A DNA stretch of 9,938 nucleotides from JBLKSS01 sp047607725 (GCF_047607725.1 NZ_JBLKSS010000158.1:1-9938); one strand, 5' to 3'; positions 1-7,194 are shown, counted from the first letter of the stretch. Notes: generated from the sequence alone by a model not told the origin. Numbers and translations: made by a program.

Positions 1-203
1 AGGTCGACGGGGGACAGTTCCGCCGGCAATGGCCAGACCAGGTTAGCTACCGTGAATCGGCCGAGGATATCGTGCACTGTGGTACAGCCGATGCCGAGCG
101 CTGCCGCGATGGTGCGATTCGAGCGACGCTGCTCAAATTTCACGTGTAATACATTGATATATATTCACATTTATGTTCTCGTGTTCTTCTTTTTACGTGC
201 CAT
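1..203 (-). pseudogene. istA: IS21-family transposase IstA, N-terminal part, cut by window edge
   Basis: The minus strand from 143 down to 1 reads VKFEQRRSNRTIAAALGIG and onward through TTVHDILGRF to LPAELSPVD. This is the N-terminal helix-turn-helix region typical of IS21-family IstA transposases (FEQ-x-x-SNR-IAAALG...TVHD). The family protein is about 500 residues, so most of it lies beyond position 1. The upstream ATG at 203 opens MARKKKNTRT, which fits the usual MARK- start of these proteins. In the same frame it meets TAA at 173-171 and TGA at 167-165 before the conserved part. Either the copy is dead at its 5' end or translation begins inside, for example at the GTG at 143-141. The stretch around 145-190 is A+T-rich and unlike the rest. 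The family call rests on the conserved motif only. Confidence 0.72.
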
Positions 204-270
204 GCCATACCCCCGGAAGCTAAAAGTCTCCAGAGTATGGCGGAACAGAAGATGAACGATCGGACAGAAT

Positions 271-353
271 CGGAATCGCTGATCGGGCGACCGGAATCAG
301 TGATCGGGCGTGACCGGAATCAGTGATCGGGTGAAATCGGAATCAGTGATCGG
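271..353. repeat. Four-copy terminal repeat ladder of the IS21-family element
   Basis: Four near-identical 16-base units start at 271, 292, 315 and 338. Three are identical (CGGAATCAGTGATCGG) and the first differs at one position. They start 21, 23 and 23 bases apart. A partial fifth unit (CGGAACCA) starts 23 bases later at 361 and may be the element tip. Regular tandem units at about two helical turns suit cooperative transposase binding, as described for IS21-family ends. The gaps are only 5-7 bases, so this is not a CRISPR array. Confidence 0.8.
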
Positions 354-368
354 ACGTGACCGGAACCA

Positions 369-1488
369 GCACCAAGGCAACCAAAGCCAAGCAGGCGCAA
401 AGCCGCATTAAGATGTTGGAAAGGATGGAGCTTATCGCCCCGGCGCATGTGGATAACCCCTTTCAGCTTAGTTTCCGCACGCCGGAAAATTTGCCCAATC
501 CGTTGCTCACCTTGGAAAAGGTCAGCGCCAGCTATGGCGACAACCTGATTTTACGCTCCATCAAGCTCAACTTAGTCCCCGGTTCACGCATCGGTCTGCT
601 GGGACGCAACGGCGCCGGTAAATCGACGCTTATCAAGCTCTTGGCCGGAACCCTGCCGCCTCAGTCGGGGACGGTGTCGCTGGCGAAAGGCATCAAGCTT
701 GGTTACTTCGCCCAGCACCAGCTGGAGTTTTTGCGCGCCGATGAAACGCCGCTGCAGCACCTGAGCCGGCTGGCGCCAAAGGAGTCTGAGCAATCGCTGC
801 GTGATTTCCTGGGCGGCTTCGGCTTTCAGGGCGACAAAGTCACCGAACAGACGGCGCGTTTTTCCGGCGGCGAGAAAGCGCGGCTGGTGCTGGCGCTGAT
901 TGTCTGGCAGCGTCCCAATCTGCTGTTGCTTGATGAACCCACCAACCACCTGGACTGGATATGCGTCAGGCGCTCACCGAAGCGCTTATCGACTTCGCCG
1001 GCGCGCTGGTGGTCGTGTCCCACGATCGCCATCTGCTGCGCTCCACCACCGATGAATTTTACCTGGTGCATGACGGCCAGGTTGCGGCCTTCGACGGCGA
1101 CCTGGAGGATTATCAGCAGTGGCTGGCCGAACTTCAGCGCCCGCGCGCGCAGGATGACGATACACAAGCGCCCCCCGCCGGCGTCAATACGGCGCAGACG
1201 CGCAAAGATCAGAAGCGGCGCGAGGCGGAATTTCGCAAAGAGACCCAGCCGCTGCGTCAGGCCATCGGCCGCTATGAACAGCAGTTGGCTACGCTTGAGA
1301 CGGAGCGGGCCGAAGTGGAAGGCCGGCTGGGCGACAGCGCGCTGTACGAGAGCGCCCGCAAAAGCGAACTAAACGACTGCCTGCAGCGGCAAGGAAAACT
1401 GAAATCGGCGCTGGAGGAAGCGGAGCTAGGCTGGCTGGAAGCCCAGGAACAGCTTGAGACGCTGTCGCAGGCATTTAGCGCGGAATGA
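369..1488 (+). pseudogene. yheS: Ribosome-associated ABC-F ATPase YheS, 5'-truncated and frameshifted
   Basis: This is the C-terminal half of YheS, an ABC-F protein with two ATPase domains and no membrane part; the family acts on ribosomes. What remains starts in the linker (KATKAKQAQSRIKMLERMEL) and contains the second ATPase domain: Walker A GRNGAGKST at 602-628, signature SGGEK near 863-877, and Walker B LLLLDEP followed by NHLD at 944-955. After NHLD one base is missing (GAC-TGGAT for the expected GAC-CTG-GAT, between 955 and 956). The frame then shifts, and the rest (MRQALTEAL, the H-loop VVSHDRHLL, and the C-terminal coiled-coil tail ending FSAE) continues from 961 to the TGA at 1486-1488. 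E. coli YheS is about 637 residues; roughly the first 295 are absent here, separated by the IS21-type insertion. Two independent lesions make function very unlikely. Confidence 0.93.
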
Positions 1489-1546
1489 TTGCGCTCAGCG
1501 TCAAACTTCAGTGCGCGGACCGCGGGCAGCATCAAAGCCGCCACGG

Positions 1547-1562
1547 GCTGAGCGCGCTCAGC
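1547..1562. other. Perfect 16-bp palindrome between yheS and the exporter gene
   Basis: GCTGAGCGCGCTCAGC is self-complementary and overlaps the stop codon of the minus-strand exporter gene. It lies between the converging yheS remnant and the exporter. There is no T-run on either side, so a terminator role is only weakly supported. Confidence 0.3.
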
Positions 1563-2160
1563 GCCAAATCAGCAGCACGCAGGCCGCGGTTAGCAGCCCC
1601 ATGGCCAGATTGAATAGCGTCCAGGCCCGCCGCCCTTTCAGCAGCCGGCCGATCACCGTACCGAAGACCAGCCAGATGGCGCCGGAGACAATATTGACGG
1701 CGGCGATGCCGATGCTTATCGCTACCACCGACCCCGCGTACGCCTCCCCGGCCATGCTAAAGCTTGCCACCGCGCCGAGGGCCATCAACCAGGCTTTCGG
1801 ATTGAGAAATTGTAGCAGGCCGCCCTGATAAAATGGCACCGGCCGCGGCGGCGCCGTGTCGGTATCCAGCTTTTCATAAACAGCGGTGGCGATTTTCCAC
1901 GAAAGCCACAGCAGATAAAGGCTGCCGGCGACTTTTAGCGTAAAATGTAGGGCGGGATAGAGTGTGATGAGACTGCCGACGCCGCAAGCCACCAGTAACA
2001 GCATGCACTGCATGCCGAGCATAATGCCGAGCATCAGCGGCATGGAACGCCAAAAGCCGAAATGGGTGGCCGAGGCGGTGAGCAACATATTGTTAGGACC
2101 GGGAGTAATAGCGGCAACCCAGAGAAAACCCAGCATCGATAAAAACAGACCCAGCTCCAT
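1558..2160 (-). CDS. LysE/RhtB-family amino-acid or metabolite exporter
   Basis: A 200-residue hydrophobic protein of the LysE/RhtB translocator superfamily, small inner-membrane exporters of amino acids and related metabolites with about six membrane segments. The hallmark N-terminal ITPGPNNM motif is at residues 18-25 and QFLNPKAW at 117-124. Hydrophobic segments cover roughly 3-20, 38-60, 70-90, 118-140, 145-170 and 175-198. I place the start at the ATG at 2160, giving MELGLFLSMLGF. An in-frame ATG at 2226 would add 22 polar residues not expected before the first membrane helix. The ribosome site before 2160 is poor (GCGGGAT). The frame is open over the full family length and looks functional. 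The substrate cannot be told from sequence. It lies opposite to its neighbours and occupies the place of yheT in E. coli. Confidence 0.88.
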   Translation of the reverse strand: MELGLFLSMLGFLWVAAITPGPNNMLLTASATHFGFWRSMPLMLGIMLGMQCMLLLVACGVGSLITLYPALHFTLKVAGSLYLLWLSWKIATAVYEKLDTDTAPPRPVPFYQGGLLQFLNPKAWLMALGAVASFSMAGEAYAGSVVAISIGIAAVNIVSGAIWLVFGTVIGRLLKGRRAWTLFNLAMGLLTAACVLLIWR

Positions 2161-2220
2161 ATATCCCGCATTATTGCTCCCGACAATGACGTTTATGAAA
2201 TTAACAGCGCGATGCCGATT

Positions 2221-2237
2221 CGACAAGCGAATTGTCG
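2221..2237. other. Short inverted repeat in the divergent exporter/yheU gap
   Basis: CGACAA at 2221-2226 and TTGTCG at 2232-2237 form a 6-base inverted repeat with a 5-base spacer, between the divergent starts of the exporter gene (2160) and yheU (2289). It could be a small operator or hairpin; no family of regulator is recognisable. No clear promoter hexamers were found in this 128-base gap. Confidence 0.2.
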
Positions 2238-2288
2238 GTGAAATTTCGTCACGCCATCGCCCCGATAACCACTGGAGAAACGCCGAGA

Positions 2289-2510
2289 ATGATCATTCTC
2301 TGGGAGCAGATCGATCCCGCCACGCTGTATAATCTGATCGAATCGTTTGTGCTGCGCGAGGGCACGGATTATGGCGAGCAGGAACAAAGCCTGCAGCGAA
2401 AGGTAGCGGATGTGTTACGCCAGGTGCAATCCGGCGAAGCGGTGCTGGTGTGGTCGGAGCTGCACGAAAGCATTAACATCATGCCGCGCGGCCAGTTCCG
2501 CCCCGATTAG
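2289..2510 (+). CDS. yheU: Conserved small protein YheU (UPF0270)
   Basis: A 73-residue protein clearly matching E. coli YheU (about 72 residues). The conserved stretches [24 protein letters not shown] and [12 protein letters not shown] are present, then NIMPRGQFR at the end. Its function is unknown. The start is the ATG at 2289 ([10 protein letters not shown]). GGAG at 2275-2278 lies upstream at workable spacing, and this aligns with the E. coli start MLIPWQDL. An in-frame ATG at 2232 would add a 19-residue unrelated leader and is rejected. The gene is intact and co-directional with prkB, 178 bases upstream of it. Confidence 0.93.
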   Translation: MIILWEQIDPATLYNLIESFVLREGTDYGEQEQSLQRKVADVLRQVQSGEAVLVWSELHESINIMPRGQFRPD

Positions 2511-2543
2511 CGGCGGCGATGCGGTTCTCTCCCGCCACCGCCG
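2511..2543 (+). terminator. Possible weak hairpin after yheU
   Basis: CGGCGG at 2511-2516 can pair with CCGCCG at 2538-2543, and inside it GCGG at 2521-2524 with CCGC at 2532-2535. It lies directly after the yheU stop. There is no T-run, so it is only a candidate terminator or a by-product of high G+C. The remaining gap to prkB (2544-2688) shows no recognisable gene. Confidence 0.2.
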
Positions 2544-2688
2544 CGTCCGGCCCGGCCCGGCGTCAGCATGGCGGAAACGAGCAAGCCTCACGGTGGCCCT
2601 GGCCCTGCTGCGCCAAACGTGATAACAATAACCTTCGCTCGCCCGCACGTCATCTGACAGAGGTTATCAACACTATTAGGGTCTCATC

Positions 2689-3558
2689 ATGTCAGCACAA
2701 CATCCGATTATTGCGGTTACCGGCTCCAGCGGCGCCGGTACCACGACCACCAGCCTGGCTTTTCGCAAAATCTTTCAACAGTTGAACATTCGCGCCGCGG
2801 AGCTTGAAGGCGATAGCTTTCACCACTTCACCCGGCCGGAGATGGACTTGGCAATTCGTAAAGCGCGCGATTTAGGCCGGCACGTAAGTTATTTCGGCCC
2901 GGATGCGAATAACTTCGATCTTTTGGAGAAAACGTTTTATCACTATGGAGAAAGCGGACGCGGGCAGGCGCGCAAATACTTGCATACCTACGACGAAGCA
3001 GTTCCCTATAATCAGGTCCCCGGCACCTTTACCCCCTGGCAGCCCCTGCCGGAGCCTACCGATGTCCTGTTCTACGAAGGGCTGCACGGCGGCGTTGTGA
3101 CCGAGCATAATGACGTCGCGCGGCACGTGGATTTGCTGGTGGGGGTGGTGCCGATAGTCAATCTGGAGTAGATCCAGAAATTGGTGCGCGATACCAACGA
3201 GCGCGGCCACTCCCGCGAAGCGGTCATGGATTCCGTGGTGCGATCGATGGAAGACTATATCAATTTTATCATGCCGCAATTTTCCCGTACCCATATCAAT
3301 TTTCAGCGTGTGCCGACGGTGTACACCTCCAATCCGTTCACCGCCAAAGCGATCCCGTCGCTGGACGAAAGCTTTGTGGTTATTCACTTCCGCGGCCTGG
3401 ACGACATGGATTTTCCCTATTTACTGGCAATGCTGCAGGGATCTTTCATTTCCAATATCAATACGACGGTGGTGCCGGGCGGCAAAATGGGTCTGGCAAT
3501 GGGACTGATCATGGCGCCGCTGGTCAAGCAATTGCTGGAAGGGAAACGGATTCGCTAA
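2689..3558 (+). pseudogene. prkB: Phosphoribulokinase homologue PrkB, interrupted by amber codon
   Basis: The sequence would encode a 289-residue protein, the same length as E. coli PrkB, a P-loop kinase of the phosphoribulokinase/uridine kinase family whose physiological substrate is unclear. The Walker A motif GSSGAGTTTT is at residues 12-21, followed by EGDSFH, RKARDLGRH and the strongly conserved YEGLHGGVV. Codon 161, Trp (TGG) in VNLEWIQKL of E. coli, is TAG at 3169-3171. The frame then continues undamaged (IQKLVRDTNERGHSREAVMDS and onward to LLEGKRIR). A single G-to-A change explains everything, so the lesion looks recent. The 160-residue product keeps the P-loop but loses the C-terminal half. 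ATG 2689 is preceded by a weak AGGGT site. Readthrough or a suppressor tRNA would restore the protein; nothing here shows either. Confidence 0.93.
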
Positions 3559-3573
3559 GCGGTTTCACGCAGC

Positions 3574-3600
3574 CGCCGCGCGCGGGAGAGTCGCGCGGCG
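3574..3600. terminator. GC-rich hairpin between converging prkB and yhfA
   Basis: CGCCGCGCG at 3574-3582 and CGCGCGGCG at 3592-3600 form a perfect 9-base stem with a 9-base loop, 16 bases after the prkB stop. The two genes converge here, so it could stop transcription from both sides. The T-run is poor (CACTTTG on the plus side), so efficiency is uncertain. Confidence 0.4.
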
Positions 3601-3682
3601 CCACTTTGTCCGATGCGCCAATCGGGTGGGGCACTACGCGGCTTACCGCAGCGCCCCGGCATCAAAGCGCCGCCCCGCGCTA

Positions 3683-4084
3683 TCAGTCGAGGTGACGTAC
3701 CTCAAAGCTGTGGGTGATACTAGCGGCTTTACCCAGCATCAGCGAGACCGAACAATACTTTTCCGCCGACCGCTCGACCGACGATCTTATCCATCAAATC
3801 GCGGCCGGTGACGACAAAATGCAAATTGATATGGGTAAAACAGACGCGGCGCTTCCTCGCGGCGCGTCGAGGTTAACTTGACTTCACAGTCGCGCACATC
3901 GGCACGGCCCATTTTGCAAAATCGATACCACGTCAATTGCGCTGCAGCCGCCGGCGGATATAAGCAGCATTTCCATCGGGCTAAGGGCTTTTTCGCCGCT
4001 GTTGCCATCCATGATAATCTGGTGGCCCGAGGCGGATTCGCCGATAAAAGACAGCCCTTCAACCCACTTTACTCGCGCTTGCAT
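3683..4084 (-). pseudogene. yhfA: OsmC-family protein YhfA, broken by several frame changes
   Basis: Reading through three frames on the minus strand restores a full OsmC/Ohr-family protein close to E. coli YhfA (134 residues). Frame one from ATG 4084: MQARVKWVEGLSFIGESASG, then DGNSGEKALSPMEM and AGGCSAIDVVSILQNG. An extra base in the CCC at 3908-3910 (plus strand) shifts it to RADVRDCEVKLTSTRREEAPRLF. An extra T in the TTTT at that point shifts it to THINLHFVVTGRDLMDKIVGRAV. A third change near 3760-3775, possibly loss of one copy of an 8-base repeat, leads to SAEKYCSVSLMLGK, then ASITHSFEVRHLD and the TGA at 3685-3683. A good ribosome site (AGGAG, plus-strand 4093-4097) still precedes the start. 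The longest in-frame product is 66 residues. The conserved CSAIDVV part remains but the protein is certainly not made in full. Confidence 0.92.
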
Positions 4085-4400
4085 ATCGTTAACTCCTGAT
4101 AAAATTCTTTGTGAAGACTACCTTTTTGCCGCCAAACTGGCAATGTAACCGCAGATGCATCATGCTGAAGCGAGACAACACAAGACAGTCTCTTAAAGCT
4201 ATGCTAAAAGACAAGGCAAGATCGAACTCACCGACAGTGAAAGAGCAAGAGAGCGATCAAAATGTCACCAACATTGGACCCTGATAAGTTCCCTTGTGAT
4301 GTTCCGTTTATAAACGGAATGACATCATAATAACACCTTACCTTACAGGGAATACGCCGTTCCTAAACAGGGCGGCGATGACAAAAGAGGATAACAGCGA
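4085..4400 (+). promoter_or_regulatory. Divergent yhfA/crp regulatory region
   Basis: A 316-base gene-free, relatively A+T-rich gap between divergently oriented yhfA and crp. A -10-like TATGCT lies at 4200-4205, within AAAGCTATGCTAAAA, which resembles the E. coli crp promoter as I remember it; the matching -35 is poor. Two TGTGA half-sites (4110-4114 and 4295-4299) lack a proper second TCACA arm, so no full CRP site is claimed. AGAGG at 4386-4390 is the crp ribosome site, 10 bases before the ATG. The first 14 bases serve yhfA (AGGAG site). No small ORF or RNA gene was recognised. Confidence 0.5.
4297..4327. promoter_or_regulatory. Strong inverted repeat in the crp leader
   Basis: TTCCGTTTATAAACGGAA (4302-4319) is a perfect 18-bp palindrome. 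Outside it TGATGT (4297-4302) pairs with ACATCA (4322-4327) across a 3-base bulge. As RNA it would fold into a hairpin about 75 bases upstream of the crp start. As DNA it is a symmetric operator-like site. E. coli has an inverted repeat at about this place in its crp leader, by memory, so an ancestral regulatory role is plausible but unproven. Confidence 0.5.
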
Positions 4401-5033
4401 ATGGTTCTCGGCAAACCGCAAACAGACCCGACTCTCGAATGGTTCCTGTCTCATTGCCATATTCATAAGTATCCATCGAAGAGTACGTTGATTCACCAGG
4501 GTGAAAAGGCAGGAACGCTCTACTATATCGTCAAAGGCTCCGTCGCAGTACTTATCAAGGACGAAGAAGGCAAGGAGATGATCCTCTCCTATCTTAATCA
4601 GGGCGATTTTATCGGCGAATTGGGGTTGTTTGAAGAGGGGCAGGAGCGCAGCGCATGGGTGCGGGCGAAAACGGCCTGCGAAGTGGCTGAGATATCCTAC
4701 AAGAAATTTCGCCAGCTGATTCAGGTCAATCCCGACATTCTGATGCGCCTGTCTTCACAAATGGCCAGCCGCCTGCAGGTGACCTCTGAGAAAGTCGGCA
4801 ACCTGGCTTTCCTGGATGTGACCGGGCGTATCGCGCAAACGTTACTGAATTTAGCCAAGCAGCCGGACGCCATGACTCACCCGGACGGTATGCAAATAAA
4901 AATCACCCGCCAGGAAATCGGCCAGATTGTCGGCTGTTCACGAGAAACGGTCGGCCGTATTCTGAAAATGCTTGAGGATCAGAATCTCATCTCTGCCCAC
5001 GGAAAAACCATTGTCGTTTACGGTACCCGCTAA
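4401..5033 (+). CDS. crp: cAMP receptor protein, global transcription regulator
   Basis: A complete 210-residue CRP, nearly identical to the E. coli protein. The N-terminal cAMP-binding beta-roll runs from about residue 10 to 135, the dimer helix follows, and the DNA-binding winged helix is C-terminal with the recognition helix CSRETVGR. Using the usual numbering without Met, I see R180, E181 and R185 (DNA contacts), E72, R82, S83, R123, T127 and S128 (cAMP contacts), the activating regions with T158, H159 and G162, and H19, H21 and K101. By memory of the E. coli sequence only three positions differ: E37G, A118S and R122S. The start MVLGKPQTD is conserved and has AGAGG 10 bases upstream. The protein binds cAMP as a dimer and activates catabolic promoters. 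Its near-perfect conservation amid broken neighbours suggests strong selection. Confidence 0.99.
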   Translation: MVLGKPQTDPTLEWFLSHCHIHKYPSKSTLIHQGEKAGTLYYIVKGSVAVLIKDEEGKEMILSYLNQGDFIGELGLFEEGQERSAWVRAKTACEVAEISYKKFRQLIQVNPDILMRLSSQMASRLQVTSEKVGNLAFLDVTGRIAQTLLNLAKQPDAMTHPDGMQIKITRQEIGQIVGCSRETVGRILKMLEDQNLISAHGKTIVVYGTR

Positions 5034-5048
5034 TCCCCTTTCACCACG

Positions 5049-5071
5049 GGCATGGTCAGGACGGCCATGCC
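5049..5071 (+). terminator. Terminator-like hairpin after crp
   Basis: GGCATGGTC (5049-5057) and GGCCATGCC (5063-5071) form a 9-base stem including one G-U pair, with the 5-base loop AGGAC, followed by TCTTT. It starts 15 bases after the crp stop and ends 14 bases before the yhfK start, so it would reduce readthrough into yhfK. Confidence 0.5.
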
Positions 5072-5085
5072 TCTTTAGCTGACTT

Positions 5086-7170
5086 ATGTGGCGCAGACTC
5101 ATCTACCACCCCGAAGTGAATTATGCCCTGCGGCAGACCATTGTGCTTTGCCTGCCAGTCACCATCGGACTGATGTTCGGCAGCCTGCAGCAAGGTCTGC
5201 TGTTCTCGCTGGTGCCCGCCTGTTGCAATATAGCCGGGCTCGATCAACTCCATAAGCGTTTCTTTAAGCGGCTGGTGATCGGCGGCTCGCTGTCCGCCCT
5301 GAGCAGTATTTTTATCCAGCTGCTGTTGGCGCACGGCGTGCCGCTGCCATTTGTCATGCTGGGGTTGGCACTGCTGTTCGGCGTGAGCGGCGAAATAAGC
5401 CCGCTACATGGCCGCTTACTGCCGGCATCGCTGATTGCCGCAGTATTTACTCTGGGGCTGACCGGCAATGTGCCGCTTTGGCTGCCGCCGCTGCTTTATC
5501 TGGCGGGGACCGCCTGGTATGGGCTGTTTAACGCGCTATGGTTCCGGCTGTGGCAAGAGCAGCCGATGCGTGAGGCGCTGAGTCTGCTCTACCGCGAACT
5601 GGCGGATTATATCGAAGCAAAATACAGTCTGCTGACTCAGCATACCGATCCGGACAGTGCGCTACCGCCGCTGTTCGCCCGCCAGCAGAAGGTCATCGAC
5701 CAGATTGCGCAGGTGTATCAGCAATTGCATATGCTTTCAGCCAACCATCTCAGCCAGTACAAAAGACTGTTGCGCGCCTTTCAGGTCGCATTGGATCTGC
5801 AAGAGCATATCGCGGTGAGTCTGCATCAGCCAGATGAAGTACAAAAGCTGGTGCAGCAAAGCCACGCCGAGGCGGTGTTGCGCTACAACGCGCGTATCGT
5901 CGTCGCCCGGCTGCGCGTCCTGGCGGACGATATTCTCTATCATCGTCAGCCTGACCGGTTTTCCGCGGATGCGGGCCTGTCGGCCCTGGAAAAAATCGCC
6001 CGCCACCATCCGGATAACCCGGTAGGCCAGTTCTGCTATTTCCATTTCAGCCGCATCTACCGCCTGTTGTGTTCCCTGCGTCCCCTTTATCGTCGCGATG
6101 TGATGGCGGATAACCAGCAGCGGTTGCCATTCTGGCCAGCGCTGCGAAGTTACTGCTCCTTGAAATCGATGGCGCTACGTAACGCCGCCCGCTTAGGCCT
6201 CATGCTGGCGGTCGGCAGTAGTTTGGGCCTGGTGTTCAATCTGCCGAAACCTTACTGGATCCTGATGACCATCATGTTTGTCAGTCAGAACGGTTACAAC
6301 GCGACCCGGGTGCGCATTCAGCATCGGGCGCTGGGTACCCTGGCGGGTCTGGTGATCGCCGCGGGTACGCTCCAGTTAAAGATGGGCGACGGCGTCATCC
6401 TGACCGGCATGCTGGTGGTGACCCTGGCCGGCTATTTGGTACTGCGCAAAAATTACGGTCTGGCGATGACCGGTATGACGGTGGTGACCGTGTATACCCT
6501 ACAGTTGCTGTCGTTGAACGGCGCGCATTTCCTGCTGCCGCGGCTGATGGATACCTTGATTGGCTGTATGCTGGCCTTTGGCGGCACGCTGTGGCTGTGG
6601 CCGCAATGGCAAAGCGGGCTATTGCGCAAAAACGCCCATCAGGCGCTGGAGCGGGATCAGGAAGCGCTGCGGCTGCTGCTACAGCCCGATCCCGGCGCGC
6701 CCGCGTTGGCTTATGCCCGCATGCGGGTCAATCAGGCGCATAATGCCCTGTTCACTTCCCTAAGCCAGGCGATGCAAGAGCCGGGGTTTAACTCCCGCTA
6801 CCTGAGCGATGTGCGCTTATGGGTCACCCATAGTCAGTTCATTGTCGAACATATCAACGCCATGACGATACTGGCGCGCGATCACTATATGCTGACCGAT
6901 ACGTTGGCGGCCGACTATTTGGCCTCCTGCGAGGTGGCGCTGCAAAGCTGTCAGCAACGGCTGGAATATGACGGCCCGAGCACCGAAAATCCGGGTATTT
7001 TCAACACCGATGGCCCCCAGGATCAGCCGGTGACGCTAATGGAACGCCATTTGCGGCGCATATTGTTCCATCTCGGCGTGATGCATACGATTTCGTCGGT
7101 GGCGTGGCCGCAGCGGCCGCAGCACGGTTTCTGGCTCGCGCGCCGTTTGCGCGATACGCCGCCGAACTAG
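5086..7170 (+). CDS. yhfK: YhfK, FUSC/YccS-family inner-membrane protein
   Basis: A 694-residue membrane protein matching E. coli YhfK (about 700 residues) along its whole length, from MWRRLIYHPEVNYALRQT to the C-terminal MHTISSVAWPQRP. It has the repeated layout of the FUSC/aromatic-acid-exporter-like family. A first membrane block lies at about residues 15-155, including GLLFSLVPACCNIAGLD. A soluble helical part at about 160-350 includes SLLYRELADYIEAKY and LQEHIAVSLHQP. A second membrane block lies at about 360-510, with PKPYWILMTI and LWLWPQWQSGLLRKNAH, then a cytoplasmic tail. The function is not established; relatives export aromatic acids or p-hydroxybenzoate. The start at 5086 agrees with E. 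coli but has little ribosome-site sequence. The frame is intact over 2 kb in a region of decaying genes, which argues for recent or continuing use. Confidence 0.95.
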   Translation: MWRRLIYHPEVNYALRQTIVLCLPVTIGLMFGSLQQGLLFSLVPACCNIAGLDQLHKRFFKRLVIGGSLSALSSIFIQLLLAHGVPLPFVMLGLALLFGVSGEISPLHGRLLPASLIAAVFTLGLTGNVPLWLPPLLYLAGTAWYGLFNALWFRLWQEQPMREALSLLYRELADYIEAKYSLLTQHTDPDSALPPLFARQQKVIDQIAQVYQQLHMLSANHLSQYKRLLRAFQVALDLQEHIAVSLHQPDEVQKLVQQSHAEAVLRYNARIVVARLRVLADDILYHRQPDRFSADAGLSALEKIARHHPDNPVGQFCYFHFSRIYRLLCSLRPLYRRDVMADNQQRLPFWPALRSYCSLKSMALRNAARLGLMLAVGSSLGLVFNLPKPYWILMTIMFVSQNGYNATRVRIQHRALGTLAGLVIAAGTLQLKMGDGVILTGMLVVTLAGYLVLRKNYGLAMTGMTVVTVYTLQLLSLNGAHFLLPRLMDTLIGCMLAFGGTLWLWPQWQSGLLRKNAHQALERDQEALRLLLQPDPGAPALAYARMRVNQAHNALFTSLSQAMQEPGFNSRYLSDVRLWVTHSQFIVEHINAMTILARDHYMLTDTLAADYLASCEVALQSCQQRLEYDGPSTENPGIFNTDGPQDQPVTLMERHLRRILFHLGVMHTISSVAWPQRPQHGFWLARRLRDTPPN

Positions 7171-7176
7171 CGCCGT

Positions 7177-7194
7177 TGCCGGCTCAGGCCGGCA
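7177..7194 (+). terminator. Hairpin just after yhfK
   Basis: TGCCGGC and GCCGGCA form a 7-base perfect stem with the tetraloop TCAG, 6 bases after the yhfK stop. There is no T-run behind it, so it is a weak terminator candidate or an mRNA 3'-end stabiliser. Confidence 0.35.

Larger units (their letters stand above)
1..368. mobile_element. End of an IS21-family insertion sequence inserted in yheS
   Basis: The transposase start at 203 is followed by about 165 bases of terminal sequence with repeated units, after which yheS coding sequence begins abruptly. IS21 elements carry several short repeats at each end and usually end in CA on the outer side. The CA at 367-368 is a reasonable edge, but the exact boundary is inferred and could shift a few bases. 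The first codons matching YheS (K-A-T-K) lie at 374-385. The other end of the element, its istB gene and the target duplication are outside the window. Confidence 0.68.

Noticed and set aside
52..255. Plus-strand open frame of 67 codons
   Set aside because: Antisense to the istA N-terminus and extending into the IS terminal region; no motif.
271..353. Regularly spaced repeats resembling a small CRISPR array
   Set aside because: The gaps are only 5-7 bases and the repeats sit at the tip of an IS21-type element, where such ladders are expected.
2161..2226. Upstream ATG extending the exporter by 22 residues
   Set aside because: The added residues are polar and precede the usual start of the first membrane helix; LysE/RhtB proteins normally start as MELGLFL- does here.
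2232..2288. Upstream ATG extending YheU by 19 residues
   Set aside because: The extension shares nothing with the YheU family, and the ATG at 2289 aligns with the E. coli start and has a ribosome site.
4085..4400. A full CRP-binding site for autoregulation of crp
   Set aside because: Only TGTGA half-sites were found at 4110-4114 and 4295-4299; the matching second halves are absent, so no site is annotated.
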